Source: Phyllostachys edulis (lineage: Eukaryota; Streptophyta; Magnoliopsida; Poales; Poaceae). Taken from it: a DNA stretch of 64,000 nt. The stretch is taken from the NCBI GenBank assembly GCA_036346405.1, contig CM070563.1, positions 30,638,816 through 30,702,815 on the forward strand, given 5' to 3'. The position numbers were made by a program, and so were the translations under genes. Below are positions 46,001-56,520 of the stretch, piece after piece; position 1 is the stretch's first letter; each line of letters begins with the position of its first letter. The notes under the pieces were generated by a model. That model did no database searches. It saw only the letters and a list, made by a program, of their open reading frames with translations, and was not told the origin of the DNA.

Positions 46001-46528
46001 TTCACAGTTGCAATTAGTCCCATTGTGACCAAGTTTTTTTTTCAGGTTGTCAGTTTATCGTTGCTATTAGTAACTTCTTGATTCAGATGCCTTTTCAACA
46101 GTATTAGTAAAACAGTAAGGTGTAAATGCACAGTCATTTATACTAGTCTAGACAGTTATAGGGCTACTTCATTAACTCCTCACCTTCCTCATTTTCTTTT
46201 ATCCATCTTGTTTGTACCATGGTTTTAGGCTGAAGTTTGTATCTTTGTACTTGCAGGGTTAGTTCACAACCATGATAACAATGCCAGGGTGTCTGGAACT
46301 TCACTGGAAAAGTCAGTGCCAGATGGTGAAAGGGATCAACATCCAAATGAGGAGTGTCCGCAGCACAATCCTTCTACATCTTCCTGTTTCCCAAGCAGTC
46401 ATGTGAAACGAAGCCGTTCAAATAGTTCTAATAGTTCGCAGGGCAGCACCAAGTCTCCCCAGAGAGATCGATCTATCAGTAAATTGGGAAAGATAGGAAA
46501 GAAGTACTGCTGCTTCAGATCATTCTAG
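43038..46528 (+). CDS. Divergent NAC-domain protein (394 aa)
   Basis: Five coding exons join in frame: 43038-43206, 44425-44672, 44763-44924, 45293-45626 and 46257-46528; all introns are GT-AG and the sum is 395 codons. NAC transcription factors bind DNA as dimers. Here residues 17-35 (DSWRDEELVRFLAERKAG) match the '-DEELV-YL--K' part of subdomain A, but the canonical PPGFRFHPT is absent. Residues 84-87 GYWK, then IVGVKISLEFYEGQAP and GKRTGWVMHEY (to 127), correspond to subdomains D-E. The spacing between A and D is short, so subdomains B-C are reduced. The C-terminal 260 residues are Ser/Asn-rich and end KIGKKYCCFRSF. The basic N-terminal DNA-binding signature is weak, so DNA binding is uncertain. 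The start is the first ATG after the leader acceptor. Confidence 0.85.
45635..45984 (+). repeat. 175-bp tandem duplication in NAC intron 4
   Basis: Two direct units (45635-45809, 45810-45984) share CCCTTCTCTTG, GGTACAGATCCTCGTAT and CCCACTGTAATGGACCCCACC. They differ at roughly one base in ten with small indels. It begins 9 bp after the donor and does not touch the splice sites. Confidence 0.9.
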
Positions 46529-47145
46529 TCCAGTACATAACATTTCCTCTATTTTGTACAGGATGAGACATAGGGAGGTCAAGTTTTCCTCTTGATCGTT
46601 TTAAAGCACACGATATTATGCCGTGCTATTGTGACATTGGTCGATTCTGTCAACAAGCTGTTGCCAGATCTTCTGACAGAACTTAGTCAAAGAAGAGAAC
46701 AAGTTTTGAAGCTACAGGGAACAACACTTAAAAAACTCTGGAAAATTTTCCATTTTGTTGTTGTTCATATAGTGAAGAATATCATGACACTGATGATTCT
46801 GTCAAATTGAGATGAGCTACTTAATATCATTTTTTATTGATAGTCAGTTCTTGATCGATTTGTGAAGCAATTATCTCAATAGCCTGTTGTTGAAAATAGG
46901 ACGGAATGTAAGCTGAGTTGCAGAACTGTTGGCACTTGACACTGAATCTGTTTCATCAGGAGTTGAATGTTCATAGGCTCCTGATTTTTTCTTCCCGAGT
47001 TAATTTGGTTTTAGCACTAAGCACACTTGCTAGGGAGTTAGTAGTTTTGTAAATTTACTTCTCCTTTTGTTTATCATGTGGGTGCAACTGCCATGTCAGT
47101 GCATTGCTGCATATAATAAGCATCCTGTGAGGGTATTGTTGTGCT
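46529..47145 (+). other. 3' UTR and downstream flank of the NAC-like gene
   Basis: Sequence after the TAG at 46526-46528. A 72-codon frame at 46592 has no family signature. No further exon is required by the reading frame. Confidence 0.5.
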
Positions 47146-47243
47146 CAAGGTTCAGGAAAACGGCAAAAACCTGAAAAATCAGCGGGTCCGGGTTTTTTTT
47201 CCTCCCGGTATGGTTGGGGCCAGTTCCGGTTTCTAAAACCTTG
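47146..47243. mobile_element. 98-bp hAT-like MITE
   Basis: The ends CAAGGTTCAGGAAAACGG and (other strand) CAAGGTTTTAGAAACCGG are inverted repeats typical of short grass hAT MITEs. The flanking octamers TTGTGCT-type (left) and CTTATGCT (right) match only partly. Confidence 0.6.
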
Positions 47244-47900
47244 CTTATGCTAGTTCAGTGTTGTCCAATATATTTTTTAGACGTAAGCCATCTTTAGTCC
47301 TTATTATGCGTGAAGTTCTATCTATTCTGCTGTGTATTTGCTGATTGAGTGCTCCATATTATCAGGGAGTAAGATGCTTGCACGCAAAAGATATTCTTAT
47401 TGTTGAAACCATATTTGCATGTTCAGTTCAGTTCCGATAACATACAGAAAATTACTTAGAACAAAAAGGCATAGTTCAATGATTCATGCCTTGTACAACT
47501 GCATCACAGGTTCACCTGTTTAGCCTGTTTAGGGTTTAGATTCACTGGTGCCCCTCGGGCTTAGGCGGAGGCACGGTGGTGGTGCCACAGGACTGAGGAG
47601 GGCGGTGGGCGACGACAGTCGGTAGGGGCGACGAGAAATGCAAAGGTTAAGAGGTGATGGTAACCATTGGAGATAAGGAAGGAGGGCAGGGGTGGGGCGG
47701 TGGGCCTCATCGGCGTTGGTGGAGGCGCCGGGGAGGCAATGGGGGACGACACATGGGGAGGGAGCGGCTGCGGCGGTTGAGGGTGAAGGGAATGAGGGTT
47801 AGGGTTAAGCGGTGGAGGGTAGTATATATGGAAGAGAGTGGGAAAGATCTGGATAGTTGGATCAAAATCCAACGGTCCAAAAAATCGATTGCGATTTTTT
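47244..47900. other. Intergenic; GC-rich patch of unknown nature
   Basis: 47550-47830 is GC-rich. On the minus strand a Pro-rich frame (from 47872) has an ATG and a TATA-like TATATAC upstream in the plus-strand sense, but no family. It is possibly an older captured or MULE-derived block; I do not call a gene. Confidence 0.3.
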
Positions 47901-47909
47901 CAAAAAAAA

Positions 47910-49469
47910 AAGGAGAAAATTACACTGTGGGTCCCTGAACTTGGCAGGGGGTTCACTTGGGTCCCTGATCTATGAAAGTGTCCAATCTGATACCTAATCT
48001 ATTTAAGTGGATCAAGCAGGTCCAAAACAGCTCGGGCTGACATTGACCGGTGATGTGGAACATTGACCTGACCTACTCTCATATACTACCCCCCCCGCCC
48101 CACTCTAGGTCACCACCCTACTTCATACCTCACTCGCAGACTCGCTAGCTCGCTCATGGTGCCTCCACACTTGCTCGCCTCTCGCTTCTCCTCGCGCCGC
48201 CCCAATGCCGCCGCCTAAGCCTGAGTCGATGCGAGCCTCGTAGCCACCCTCTGGCGTCCCACCCGCCCCTCTCGTTCCCGGCCGTGGCCGACGACGACGT
48301 CTTCATCGGCAATCTTGCCGCTACCGACGGTCCATTTCCGTGTGTATACCGGACGCGTTCGCGATGAATGCCATCGCGGCCGACCCTTTCCGCGCATTTG
48401 AGCGGAGCGGGGAAGAGGCGGCGCGGATCTCGGCGACGCGGCACGCGCCAACGGGACGCGTCGTGGCGGCGGTAGGTTTGTGGCACCGATGGTGTCGAGG
48501 CTAGCTTCGAGGCAGCGAGTACTTCACTAAGATCAAGGTGGGAATGCCCACCACGTCGGCGCTCAAGTGCGCGCCATGCCGCCATTGCTGAGCGATTCGG
48601 CTAGGTGTTCGACCACGGGCTTATGCTCCTCTGGCGCGCTTGATCTGACCGCGACCGCTCGCCGAGGCTCGACTCGGCGGCTGCGACCTACACCGCAAGG
48701 CGTGCCTCTACAGTCGTCGCCGAGGCGCGACTCCATCACCATCATGACTTCGCCACCGAGACCTCACGCCACGGCGGCTCGCGTGGCGCCCGTGGCCCTC
48801 GGGTGTAGCCCACGACAACAAGGGGCTCTTCGTCGTAGCTACGGGGCTCCTTGGCTCGGCCATGCAACTGTCCTTCCCCACTCAGATCTCTCGCCGCTTG
48901 GTAGGGCTTCTCGCCTCGTGGACCGCGCCTCCTCGTGGCCAACCCCACCTCCCGCTTCTCCTCCGTCACCTTCGGTCCGACGCCAGGTGGGCCGTTGGTC
49001 GCCAAGGTCCTTCACCCCGATGGTCAAGAACCCCAAGATGGAGGCGTTCTACTACGTAGCTCATCGGCATCGGCGTGGGTGGCGTCGCGCGTCCGGCGTG
49101 GCCGAAGTCGACCTCCGTCTCGACCCTTCCACCGTAGCGGCAGGCGTCGCCGTGGACTCGCACGTCGTGACCCGCCTCGCCCGGCCGCTTACTCCACCTG
49201 CGACGCCTTCAAGGCCATTGCCGTGGGGCTCGCTCTCCCCGTGAGTTCTCGCTCATCTTGTGCGGTCGGATTAATGAGCCACGCTAGAGTCATGCTAGTC
49301 GGATTGGGTCAGGTCAATGTTCCACGTCACCGGTCAATGCCAGCTCGGGCTGTTTTGGACCTGCTTGACCCACTTAAATAGATTAGGTACCGGATTGGAC
49401 ACTTTTATAGATCAGGGACCCAAGTGAACCCCCTGCCAAGTCCAGAGACCCACAATGTACTTTTCTCGA
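47910..49469 (+). mobile_element. Pack-MULE carrying an aspartic protease piece
   Basis: TIRs of about 180 bp are visible: the left GTGGGTCCCTGAACTTGGCA, GGGGGTTCACTTGGGTCCCT, AAAACAGCTCGGGCTG and CACGT-like block is repeated inverted at 49310-49460. The probable 9-bp duplication is CAAAAAAAA (47901-47909 and 49470-49478), though its low complexity weakens it. No transposase; the GC-rich interior encodes a decayed host gene. Confidence 0.85.
48352..49240 (+). pseudogene. Captured nepenthesin-type aspartic protease
   Basis: Plus strand, three frames in turn: DAFAMNAIAADPFRAFERSG (propeptide end), SEYFTKIKVGMPTTSAL, then CAPCRHCY. The active-site block LDTGSDVVW between them is deleted. Further on come HDNKGLFVV-like and QLSFPTQISRRL, SVTFGP, SFTPMVKNPKMEAFYYV, DLRLDPST and VTRLARP, then CDAFKAIAVGLALP ending at a donor CCC|GTGAGT. 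These match the order in plant ASPG1/nepenthesin-like proteases. The second active-site motif DSGTS reads DSHV. Many frameshifts and stops. Without both Asp motifs it has no protease activity. The 681-bp ORF over part of it is in the wrong frame. Confidence 0.85.
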
Positions 49470-49478
49470 CAAAAAAAA

Positions 49479-50734
49479 GGCTAATGGTAGCTGGATGGTT
49501 GGAGGGACTACGCATCTTTTTTAGTTAAGGTAGCCAATCCAGTCTTCCGGTTCCAGAATAACACATCAACAAACTCAAATGATTCCATGGTTAATGGTCA
49601 AATATTATGTAACAACAGGATGTCATGAGCTTAACGTACTAGCTGCATCTATTACAAAATGCACTCAGCATCTGGAACAAGCTGTACATAAGAGGGATGC
49701 AGTAGTATCAAGAGGAACGCAAATAACATAAGTACAAAGATTCCAAAGTGCTATTAGAGTTTGAGGCTATCAGACTTATGGAAATGCTACCACCATTTTT
49801 TACTTTCAAAAATGGTGTCACCACCAAATTGGAGAAAGTAACTCTTAAATTGCATCAGAAGGGTAGCAAAATTGAGAAAGTAACTCTTAAATTTCGTCAG
49901 AATGGTAGCAAAATTGAGAAAGTAACTCTTCAATTTCATCAGAATGGTAGTATTTTTCAGGAAGGTTATGACTAAGGAGACGCCATTCAGTTTCATGGCT
50001 GCTATGAACCCACAAAACATAAGAATATGCTGCTTGGAATATCTGTATCTGACAAATTATTCAGTTTCATGTCTGCTATCAGCCACTGAAGTCATTTGAT
50101 TCCTTCTAACTGCGCTGACGTAATAACGGAACAAACTGCGGAGTTTCTGAAACTGGCATCCAGATGGAGATTTACTGTGTTAGTTGGTTCCCCCATTGCG
50201 TTCCCAAACTGACCAAATCTTGCCAAACCAAATTGTCCTGAATTAGGCATCACTCGAAAAAAAAGCATAGGGCATCACAAAAGAAAGCATGCTATGCTGA
50301 TATCAAACCGCCGAACTTTAAACAAGATCGAAACAAACATAACATGGATTATTGGTGTTGATGCATTATTGATTGAAAATTTTAGCAACCGCTAGTAGGA
50401 AGGTAGGATTGCTAACTCCCTGCCTAGATTAATCATGATGAATACCAAATTGGGCCTGGTAATTCACAAATAAGAGATTCTATTTGTAAATTCAGTCAAA
50501 GTAGAGTTAGAATGACCAATGCAATATGTGCAGAAAATTTCATCATAACACCAAACAGAGTTTTAACTATTTATCAAATAATAGTTGACATCAATTTCAC
50601 TTGCTCCAAAATTTCCACAAAGTGCACCTCATATGTACATCACATCAAGAAAATTCACAACAAACAAAAAATGGAATCACAACCATTTCTGAACAATAGT
50701 ACCTTGCAATCTTGCATTCTTCTGCCTAAAAGTT
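49479..50734. other. 3' flank of the UPF0496 gene; no other gene
   Basis: AT-rich sequence containing a three-unit 42-bp repeat. The part next to 50735 should include the 3' UTR of the minus-strand gene. Nothing else recognised. Confidence 0.5.
49832..49957 (+). repeat. 42-bp tandem repeat, three copies
   Basis: The unit GAGAAAGTAACTCTTAAATT...GGTAGCAAAATT is repeated three times with few changes. The period is a multiple of three, so a short frame (49748-49975) reads VTLKFRQNGSKIEK units. There is no known family. Confidence 0.9.
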
Positions 50735-51919
50735 TCAGTTAGGATGATGGATGATCCTTTGCAGCACGACGGTCCTGGCGCGGCGGATGTCCCTGCTACA
50801 CCGGTCCGCCTGCTCCCCCAGGTCATCCACGCTCTTCATGAACACCTCCAGCTTCTTCTTCACCTCCTCTACCCCGAGCCTCACCGCCTCCTCGTCGCGC
50901 TCGGTGAACTCCACGCAGTCCACCATGGAGCTGATCTGGACCTCAAGCCGGTCGACCAGCACCCGGATGCTGTCCAGGTCCTCGATGGCGATGAAGGTGC
51001 TGACCTGCATTGCGCTCACCACCTCCTTGTGCCCCTGGAGCGCGTCCTGGTACTGCTTCAGCAGCGAGTTGATCCACTTCCCCACGGAGCCCACTGGCAT
51101 GGAGGCCACAGCAGCCAGCGCCGCCGCGACGGGCGGGGCCGCGATGGCCACGGCCACCACCGAGCAGATGAGCAGCGCGGCGAACGTGGTCACGAAGACG
51201 ATGCCCGACACGCGGCGCCACGCGCGGACCGACCGAAGGCGCCGGTCCAGCCGGCGCTTCCGCTGCCGGAGTTTGTCCAGCATGGCGAGCTGCTGCCGAT
51301 ACACGGCCTGGAACGCGGTGAAGAACTCGCCCGTGAACGGTTCGCCGGCCGCCTTGAACTGCCGCAGCTCGCTGAGCGTGCGCGGGTACCTGTCCACAGC
51401 GGCAGCGAGGGGTTCTTGGACGTCGCTGGAGCCGCCGCCGGCGTCGGCTTCTTCGTGGTGGAGGCGCTGGAGCGCGAGGTGGAGGATGAGCTGGGAGTCA
51501 CTGGCGCGGTGGAGCGACTTGTCGAGCGCGGCGAGGAAGTCGAGGGTGTGGAGGCTGCCGTCGAAGTAGTCCTCGACGAGGTCAAACAGGTCGGGGCTCC
51601 GCCACACGTTGCGCTTGCAGGCGAGCACGACGCGGACCACCTCCTGGTTCATGTCGAGCAGGCAGCCGGTGACCTCGCGGAGGGAGCCCAGTGACAGCGA
51701 CCGCACCTCCACCCCTGACGCCACCGCCGAGATGGCCCGGCTCGCGCGTCGCCGCAGCGCCGTGTCGAAGGTCCGCAGCTCCGGGTCCGCGCAGCACGCC
51801 GCCTCGCAGGACCCCGGATCCTCCTTCTCCTCCCCGTCCTCCGCCGCCGCCGCTTTGGCGCTCGCCAGCCGCCGCGGCTTCACAATGCCGCCGCCGCCGC
51901 CGCCGTGACGGTTCTCCAT
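50735..51919 (-). CDS. UPF0496 (DUF677, At14a-like) protein, 394 aa
   Basis: Single exon starting at ATG 51919-51917 (MENRHGGGGGG). Typical family blocks follow in order: CCADPELRTFDTALRRRASR, VEVRSLSLGSLREVTGCLLD, MNQEVVRVVLACKRNVWRSP, LFDLVEDYFDGSLHTLDFL, FTAFQAVYRQQLAMLDKLRQ, a hydrophobic hairpin of two membrane-type segments (GIVFVTTFAALLICSVVAVA then a PPVAAALAAVAS run) at about residues 240-275, and the end RCSRDIRRARTVVLQRIIHHPN. It closely resembles rice UPF0496 protein 1 as recalled. At14a-like proteins are membrane-associated and their biochemical role is not settled. The N-terminal Gly run and Ala/Glu linker are variable. The long open frames antisense to it (50744-51694) are by-products of GC-rich codon use. 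Confidence 0.95.
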   Translation of the reverse strand: MENRHGGGGGGIVKPRRLASAKAAAAEDGEEKEDPGSCEAACCADPELRTFDTALRRRASRAISAVASGVEVRSLSLGSLREVTGCLLDMNQEVVRVVLACKRNVWRSPDLFDLVEDYFDGSLHTLDFLAALDKSLHRASDSQLILHLALQRLHHEEADAGGGSSDVQEPLAAAVDRYPRTLSELRQFKAAGEPFTGEFFTAFQAVYRQQLAMLDKLRQRKRRLDRRLRSVRAWRRVSGIVFVTTFAALLICSVVAVAIAAPPVAAALAAVASMPVGSVGKWINSLLKQYQDALQGHKEVVSAMQVSTFIAIEDLDSIRVLVDRLEVQISSMVDCVEFTERDEEAVRLGVEEVKKKLEVFMKSVDDLGEQADRCSRDIRRARTVVLQRIIHHPN

Positions 51920-52052
51920 TGCTGGCGAAACCAAGTATCAGAAACAAACGCTGAATCCACCTAGAAATCAAGAAACGGAGCTTCCGGACCAATCAAGAAC
52001 TGTACGAAACCTCAGTCTCCTCAAGAATTGCAGGAGGATTCCACCGATGTGG

Positions 52053-52060
52053 AATTTATA
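52053..52060 (-). promoter_or_regulatory. TATA box of the UPF0496 gene
   Basis: The minus strand reads TATAAATT about 135 bp upstream of the ATG; expected transcription start near 52025. A short 5' UTR follows, possibly with a small intron ending TTTCTAG at 51960. Confidence 0.65.
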
Positions 52061-52099
52061 CTTGTGGCTTTGTGGAGCGTGGAGTGTGTCAAGAAGGGG

Positions 52100-52770
52100 A
52101 AGGGCCGGGGGGCGGTGATGTGGCGGTGGATGGCTTGTACGCATTAGGAACTAGGAAGGAAGGAGCTGGGAAGAATGTGGGCGGCAATGGCGACGCGAGG
52201 AAGTAACCGAAGGAAGCATTAAGCGCGCGTACAATGCATAGCGGCCCACTCGATGATAGAGGGCGCTCGTCAGCTCAAAGTCACCCTACCTAAATTTTCT
52301 ACGCAATGCACCATGGCTCAAGTGATGATTCCAAACATTTGTAATTCAGCCTCTTTATTTTTTTTTTATTTCAGCCCCTCTAGTTATAATTTTATACAAA
52401 ACCACCCTTAGGCCACCTGTAAGCCACCCTTTTCTTTTCTTAGCCCCACCTCCATCTCTCCCCTACAACTCCATCCCGTCGTTCCCTTCATCGACCTCCT
52501 TCTCACTGCCCTACCACCGCTGCCACAAATTCGAGGCCACCACCCCTCACCAGCGATCCACCACCTCCGCCGCTCCTAGTTGGTCGCTCAACACCACTCT
52601 AATTTCCCGCAGCGCTGCCGCCTCCGTTGCCCCATGAAGCTCCTATCGCCGCTCGTCGCACGGAGGGTCGATGGTGACCAGATCCAGTTGGATCTAAACG
52701 GCGGAGGTCCATATCCCGCCGGATCCGGTCGTCGTTGACCCAATCCAGTCACTGTCGTCGTGCGCCTGTG
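52100..52770. other. Upstream flank; GC-rich to mixed, no gene called
   Basis: Contains the UPF0496 upstream region and then CT-rich, Pro/Ser-coding-like sequence (52440-52760) without a family. The latter may belong to the CACTA remnant that follows. Confidence 0.4.
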
Positions 52771-52771
52771 G

Positions 52772-52954
52772 TCAACGACCTTTCCACGCTAGCCCGTCTT
52801 TGTCAAATCCGGCGACGCCGACAGTCGTCTCCTTCGGCATAAATTTTATCCCATTCTTCAACATATCCTGCTCGGCAGCTCTTCTAAAAGCAGACATGCC
52901 ATTAATGTACTCTTCACTCATACGGTTCTTACCGTACATCCAGTTTCGGTCCAT
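52772..52954 (-). pseudogene. TNP2-type CACTA transposase N-terminus
   Basis: The minus strand starts at ATG 52954: MDRNWMYGKNRMSEEYINGM, then SAFRRAAEQDMLKNGIKFMP. The DR-WMY--R-S-EYI-GV--F pattern is the transposase-associated domain (PF13963) at the start of En/Spm TNP2 proteins. The usual Cys/His motif CPC--C after it is missing; the frame ends after 60 codons. It lies downstream, on the same strand, of the subterminal array at 53300-53590. Confidence 0.75.
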
Positions 52955-53040
52955 CTATGCTACGCACATAACAAATTAGTGTCAAATTAGATGAATAAAC
53001 CGCAAGTACCCTAGAGAAAATATAAAGGGTTACAGATCAT

Positions 53041-53220
53041 TACCCTCGGAGCTCACGATGAAAATCCCAAATATCCCGCGAGATCATCCTCCCTTTCTTC
53101 CTCCTCTCCTTCTCTTCCCTTCCTCCTTTCTTTAGCTTCCTCCTTTCCTTCTCCTCCCTGCCTCCTTCCTTCCCTTCCTTCTCCTCTCTAATTAAGGTGG
53201 CGCAATAGGGGAGGAGGCAA
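53041..53220. repeat. Pyrimidine-rich low-complexity tract
   Basis: A run of TCC/CTT-type repeats over about 150 bp; purine-rich on the other strand. Confidence 0.85.
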
Positions 53221-53299
53221 CAGGGATGGCGGCTCAAATGGGAAGGAGGTGGAGGCGCTAGGGGCAGGGGGTTCTGTCGGGACAGCTGGGAATTTAATG

Positions 53300-53590
53300 C
53301 CTGCATATCAATAAGAACCGTGTGTGATATTGCACTATCACAGACGGTTTGTAAATAGAACCGTCTGTGATAATTCACAGACGGTTCTTAACAATAACTG
53401 TTTGTGATGTCTGCGATTACCACAGACAGTTCTTATTCAGAACCGTCTGTGAATTATCATAGACGGTTCTATTTACAAACCGTATGTGATAATTAGTATC
53501 ATAGACGGTTCGGTTCTTAAGGAACCGTCTATGATAATTACAACACAGACGGTTCCCTTTGGAACCGTCTATGATGAGGCGTCCAGTATG
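53300..53590 (-). repeat. Subterminal array of a truncated CACTA element
   Basis: At least eight inverted (T)CACAGACGGTT/AACCGTCTGTGA units in hairpin pairs, ending GATGAGGCGTCCAGTAT, exactly as in the CACTA element at 61950. The terminal CCTTTTTGTAGTAGTG is missing, so the end is truncated. Together with the TNP2 start at 52954 this marks the 5' end of a minus-oriented, formerly autonomous CACTA element. Confidence 0.85.
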
Positions 53591-53671
53591 CACGTTGCTA
53601 ATTCATCAGAAAAACAGTGTGCTTGAGATACCGTGAATGATTCGGTGTGAAGCAATGGGTTACTATTGTTA

Positions 53672-54014
53672 GACCATCTCCAATGTTATATTTTAGCCGG
53701 TTCAAATGAAGAGAGAGAAGGCATTAAATCGATTCAATACATTGGAGGGGTCGATTCCAACAAAAAAAATGCATGGAACCAGACTCTACTTAGGAATTCA
53801 AAGCATTAAACAGCTCATATGAGCATTAAACAACTACATAGGAGAGAGTGCGGTTAAGAGATGATATTATTATTTTATGGTTTTTTAATGTAACGTGGGT
53901 CCTAATTATTAGTAGGAATCGATTCAATACATTGGAGAAAAATAAACTCGGTTCCTAGAATGCTTACGTGGCATGACTTTGAATCGACATCGGTTCAATA
54001 CACTAAAGATGCTC
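53672..54014. mobile_element. PIF/Harbinger-like (Tourist) MITE, 343 bp
   Basis: The ends are GACCATCTCCAATG and (other strand) GAGCATCTTTAGTG, and inner CGATTCAATACATTGGA blocks occur twice. The TTA target duplication is at 53669-53671 and 54015-54017. Confidence 0.75.
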
Positions 54015-54117
54015 TTATGAGGCTTGATTATCTCGGGAACTGAAAGGTTTGGTAATGGAGATGGAGGGAACTCAAATGTTTAAGCCAAGAGAGAGGTGTG
54101 CAGCTCCTCGTTGTCAT

Positions 54118-54272
54118 CAGTGGCATAGCTGGCCGTGGGCCGAGCCTTGGGCTGACCCAGCTTCTTTGGGCTTAAATACATTTTTTTTTGTTTTTTGGGG
54201 AAATTTCACATGACATTTTTAGTGTGGGCCTCGGCCATTGCCCCGGAGGCCCGAGGCCCAGCTCCGCCTCTG
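54118..54272. mobile_element. hAT-type MITE, 155 bp
   Basis: It begins CAGTGGCATAGCTGG and ends CCCAGCTCCGCCTCTG, with inverted inner GGGCC.AGCC blocks. The flanking octamers GTTGTCAT and CTTGTCGT agree at 6 of 8. Confidence 0.6.
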
Positions 54273-54280
54273 CTTGTCGT

Positions 54281-55856
54281 GGAAACGAAACATAAACTTG
54301 CAAGTAAGAACCGAGACAAAAATTTGTTTGTTGCAATGTAAGCTCCATTCCTACATCTATCTGCAGAAATTTGCTATAGGAACTGGTCGTAATCTACCAG
54401 ATGAATATTACCACGCCTAGATCGAACTAGTTCACTTGCCAAATAGGTGTAGCTTGTGTAAGACTTCTCATCAAATCCGTATGACTAATGTAATTGCCAA
54501 TTTATTAGTATTACCTCCTTAGGATCAAAGTTATGCACTGTAGTAATTAAATGTTCCATTCTTTTGTGTGATGGCCAAGCTTCACATTGGTTTTATCCAT
54601 GTGTGCTTTGTGTAAACCTTTGCATGCAAGACGACCTTGCCAAAATTTGTGCAGTCTCTCTAAAATAATTGGTGTAGTAAATAAATAAAGTGTTCTAGTC
54701 AAGCCAAAGGTATCTAGCTAGCTTGCCAGTAGTACAATTTTGTAAGCAACTGTGTCAAAGCTGCACAACATCTACTACTGTAAATCAAATATTCACATTA
54801 AGCAAAAATATACCCTAGAACGTTTAAGAATACAAATAGAAAAGCACCAAAATGCTAAGAGAAAGGGAAAAAACAAAACCAGCATGCACATGATCCATGC
54901 TTGTGCAAGGGGCAAAGATAGAAAATGCATGCTTGCAAGCATTATATTGCTCCCTAGCTAGCTATCTGCTTTGAACAAACACTATTGCTTGTGTGACACA
55001 CTGGTGCTACAAACAAAAAGGCGAAGGCAGTCAGTACCTTTTCCTTTTGTCAAAGGATGATGGATCCAAGTATGTATGTTGGTACTACTTGTTGTCACTG
55101 TCTAGATGATCAATTAGGACAATAATTATGAAAATGGTGTGACGGGATTGTGTTGTCCCTTTCTGAATTGATAGATGTAGTTAGTTCCTTCTGGAGTGCC
55201 TTGAGTGGACAGGACTCCCATGTCTTGTTTTGATGTAAATATGATGCTAATCGTAATCCATAACTATAGTCTGTATGCACCTTGAAACGTTTAACATGGA
55301 GAAGAGCTTAACACTTTAACATCAAGTTTGCCCATTTTCTTGTTCAGTGTAAATTTGCAGGAGCTACAATTTGTTATAGAAGACCATCTTATGAAGAGAA
55401 AATATTGTACTGTATTCCTGCTCCTTTGCTAGCCCAAGCAATTGCCCACCTTTGCCTAGCAAGCCTAGTGTTTGACAAAGCTCAAAAATCTTACACAGGC
55501 AAAAAAACTATTTGCCCATCTCCCTTGTGGGCAAGGTTTGCCATCTCTTCATTTTGTCATGTTGTGGTCCAATAAATAGTTTCAAATAAATATTATTATT
55601 TTTGTTTACAAGTCACTTGGAGTTTTTTTTTGTTTGGTCGATTTTTTTACCATAGGATCATCTAGAGGGAGCTTTGGATGTTTGACACGTTTCTGTCCCG
55701 TGATGTCCTGTGCTCATCAACGGGCTAGGATTTTGTTAATGGGCACGTGTCCGGGCCCTAACGGACGCAGAACATTTATCAGAGTAGTATATTGTCCCCA
55801 GGCTGCTATTTCTCCATGGGCTGTATGTGCCCGGCCTGTTTTCGCTTGTGCGGCAA
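54281..55856. other. Intergenic, nothing recognised
   Basis: AT-rich sequence without a convincing protein, RNA gene or element boundary. Short AGCTAGCTAG tracts occur at 54715 and 54957. Confidence 0.5.
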
Positions 55857-56520
55857 TTTTTTTTTTGGGTTAAGTACATTGTTGGTCTCTCAATTATACC
55901 CGTTGATTAATTTTGATCTCTCAACCGAAATACCGGATATCTTGCACCTCAAACTTTACATACCGGGCAAAGCGTGTCCCTCCGTGCATTCTCAGGCGGT
56001 TTGGGCCGATGTGGCAGCCACGCTGGCGCTGAGTTGGCCCTACGACCGGACCACGCAGCGACCCGACTCGGTCCGGTCATATTGTCGCACTCGGTCGCCC
56101 TATCTCCCTCTCGCTCACTCTCGCTCTCGCTCTCTCTCGTCGGCGACTAGGGTTTGGTGGCCGGCGGCGATTTAGGGTTCGTAGTTTGGTGGCCGGCGGC
56201 GACCCAAGCTCCTCGCCTCGGTCGCCTCGCTCTCGCCGCGCAGCCTCCTCCCGTCCGAAGCTCCTCAGATTCCCCGTCATTTGAGGCTCACACGACACTT
56301 GGTCTGCGGCAACAAGAAATCCCCAGATCCCATCGGATAGGATGCGGCGGTGAACAAGAATAGCGGTAAAGGTGAGTTCTTCAATCCTACATCTGGCGCA
56401 ATTACTCCAGTTGTTTGGTGGAGCTACTTCGATTTGTGTTGTTCTTAGGGTAATGGTTGGTGTTATTTTGCATGTAGGTATATCACAGTGGTGATTTCTT
56501 GCGATTACTCTGATTTAGCA

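Noticed and set aside
48567..49244. 225-aa plus-strand ORF in the Pack-MULE
   Set aside because: Most of it is out of frame with the aspartic protease remains, which occur in several frames; no domain in this ORF as a whole.
50744..51694. 316-aa and 272-aa plus-strand ORFs
   Set aside because: They are antisense to the UPF0496 gene, whose strand has clear family similarity; GC-rich third positions open the other frames.
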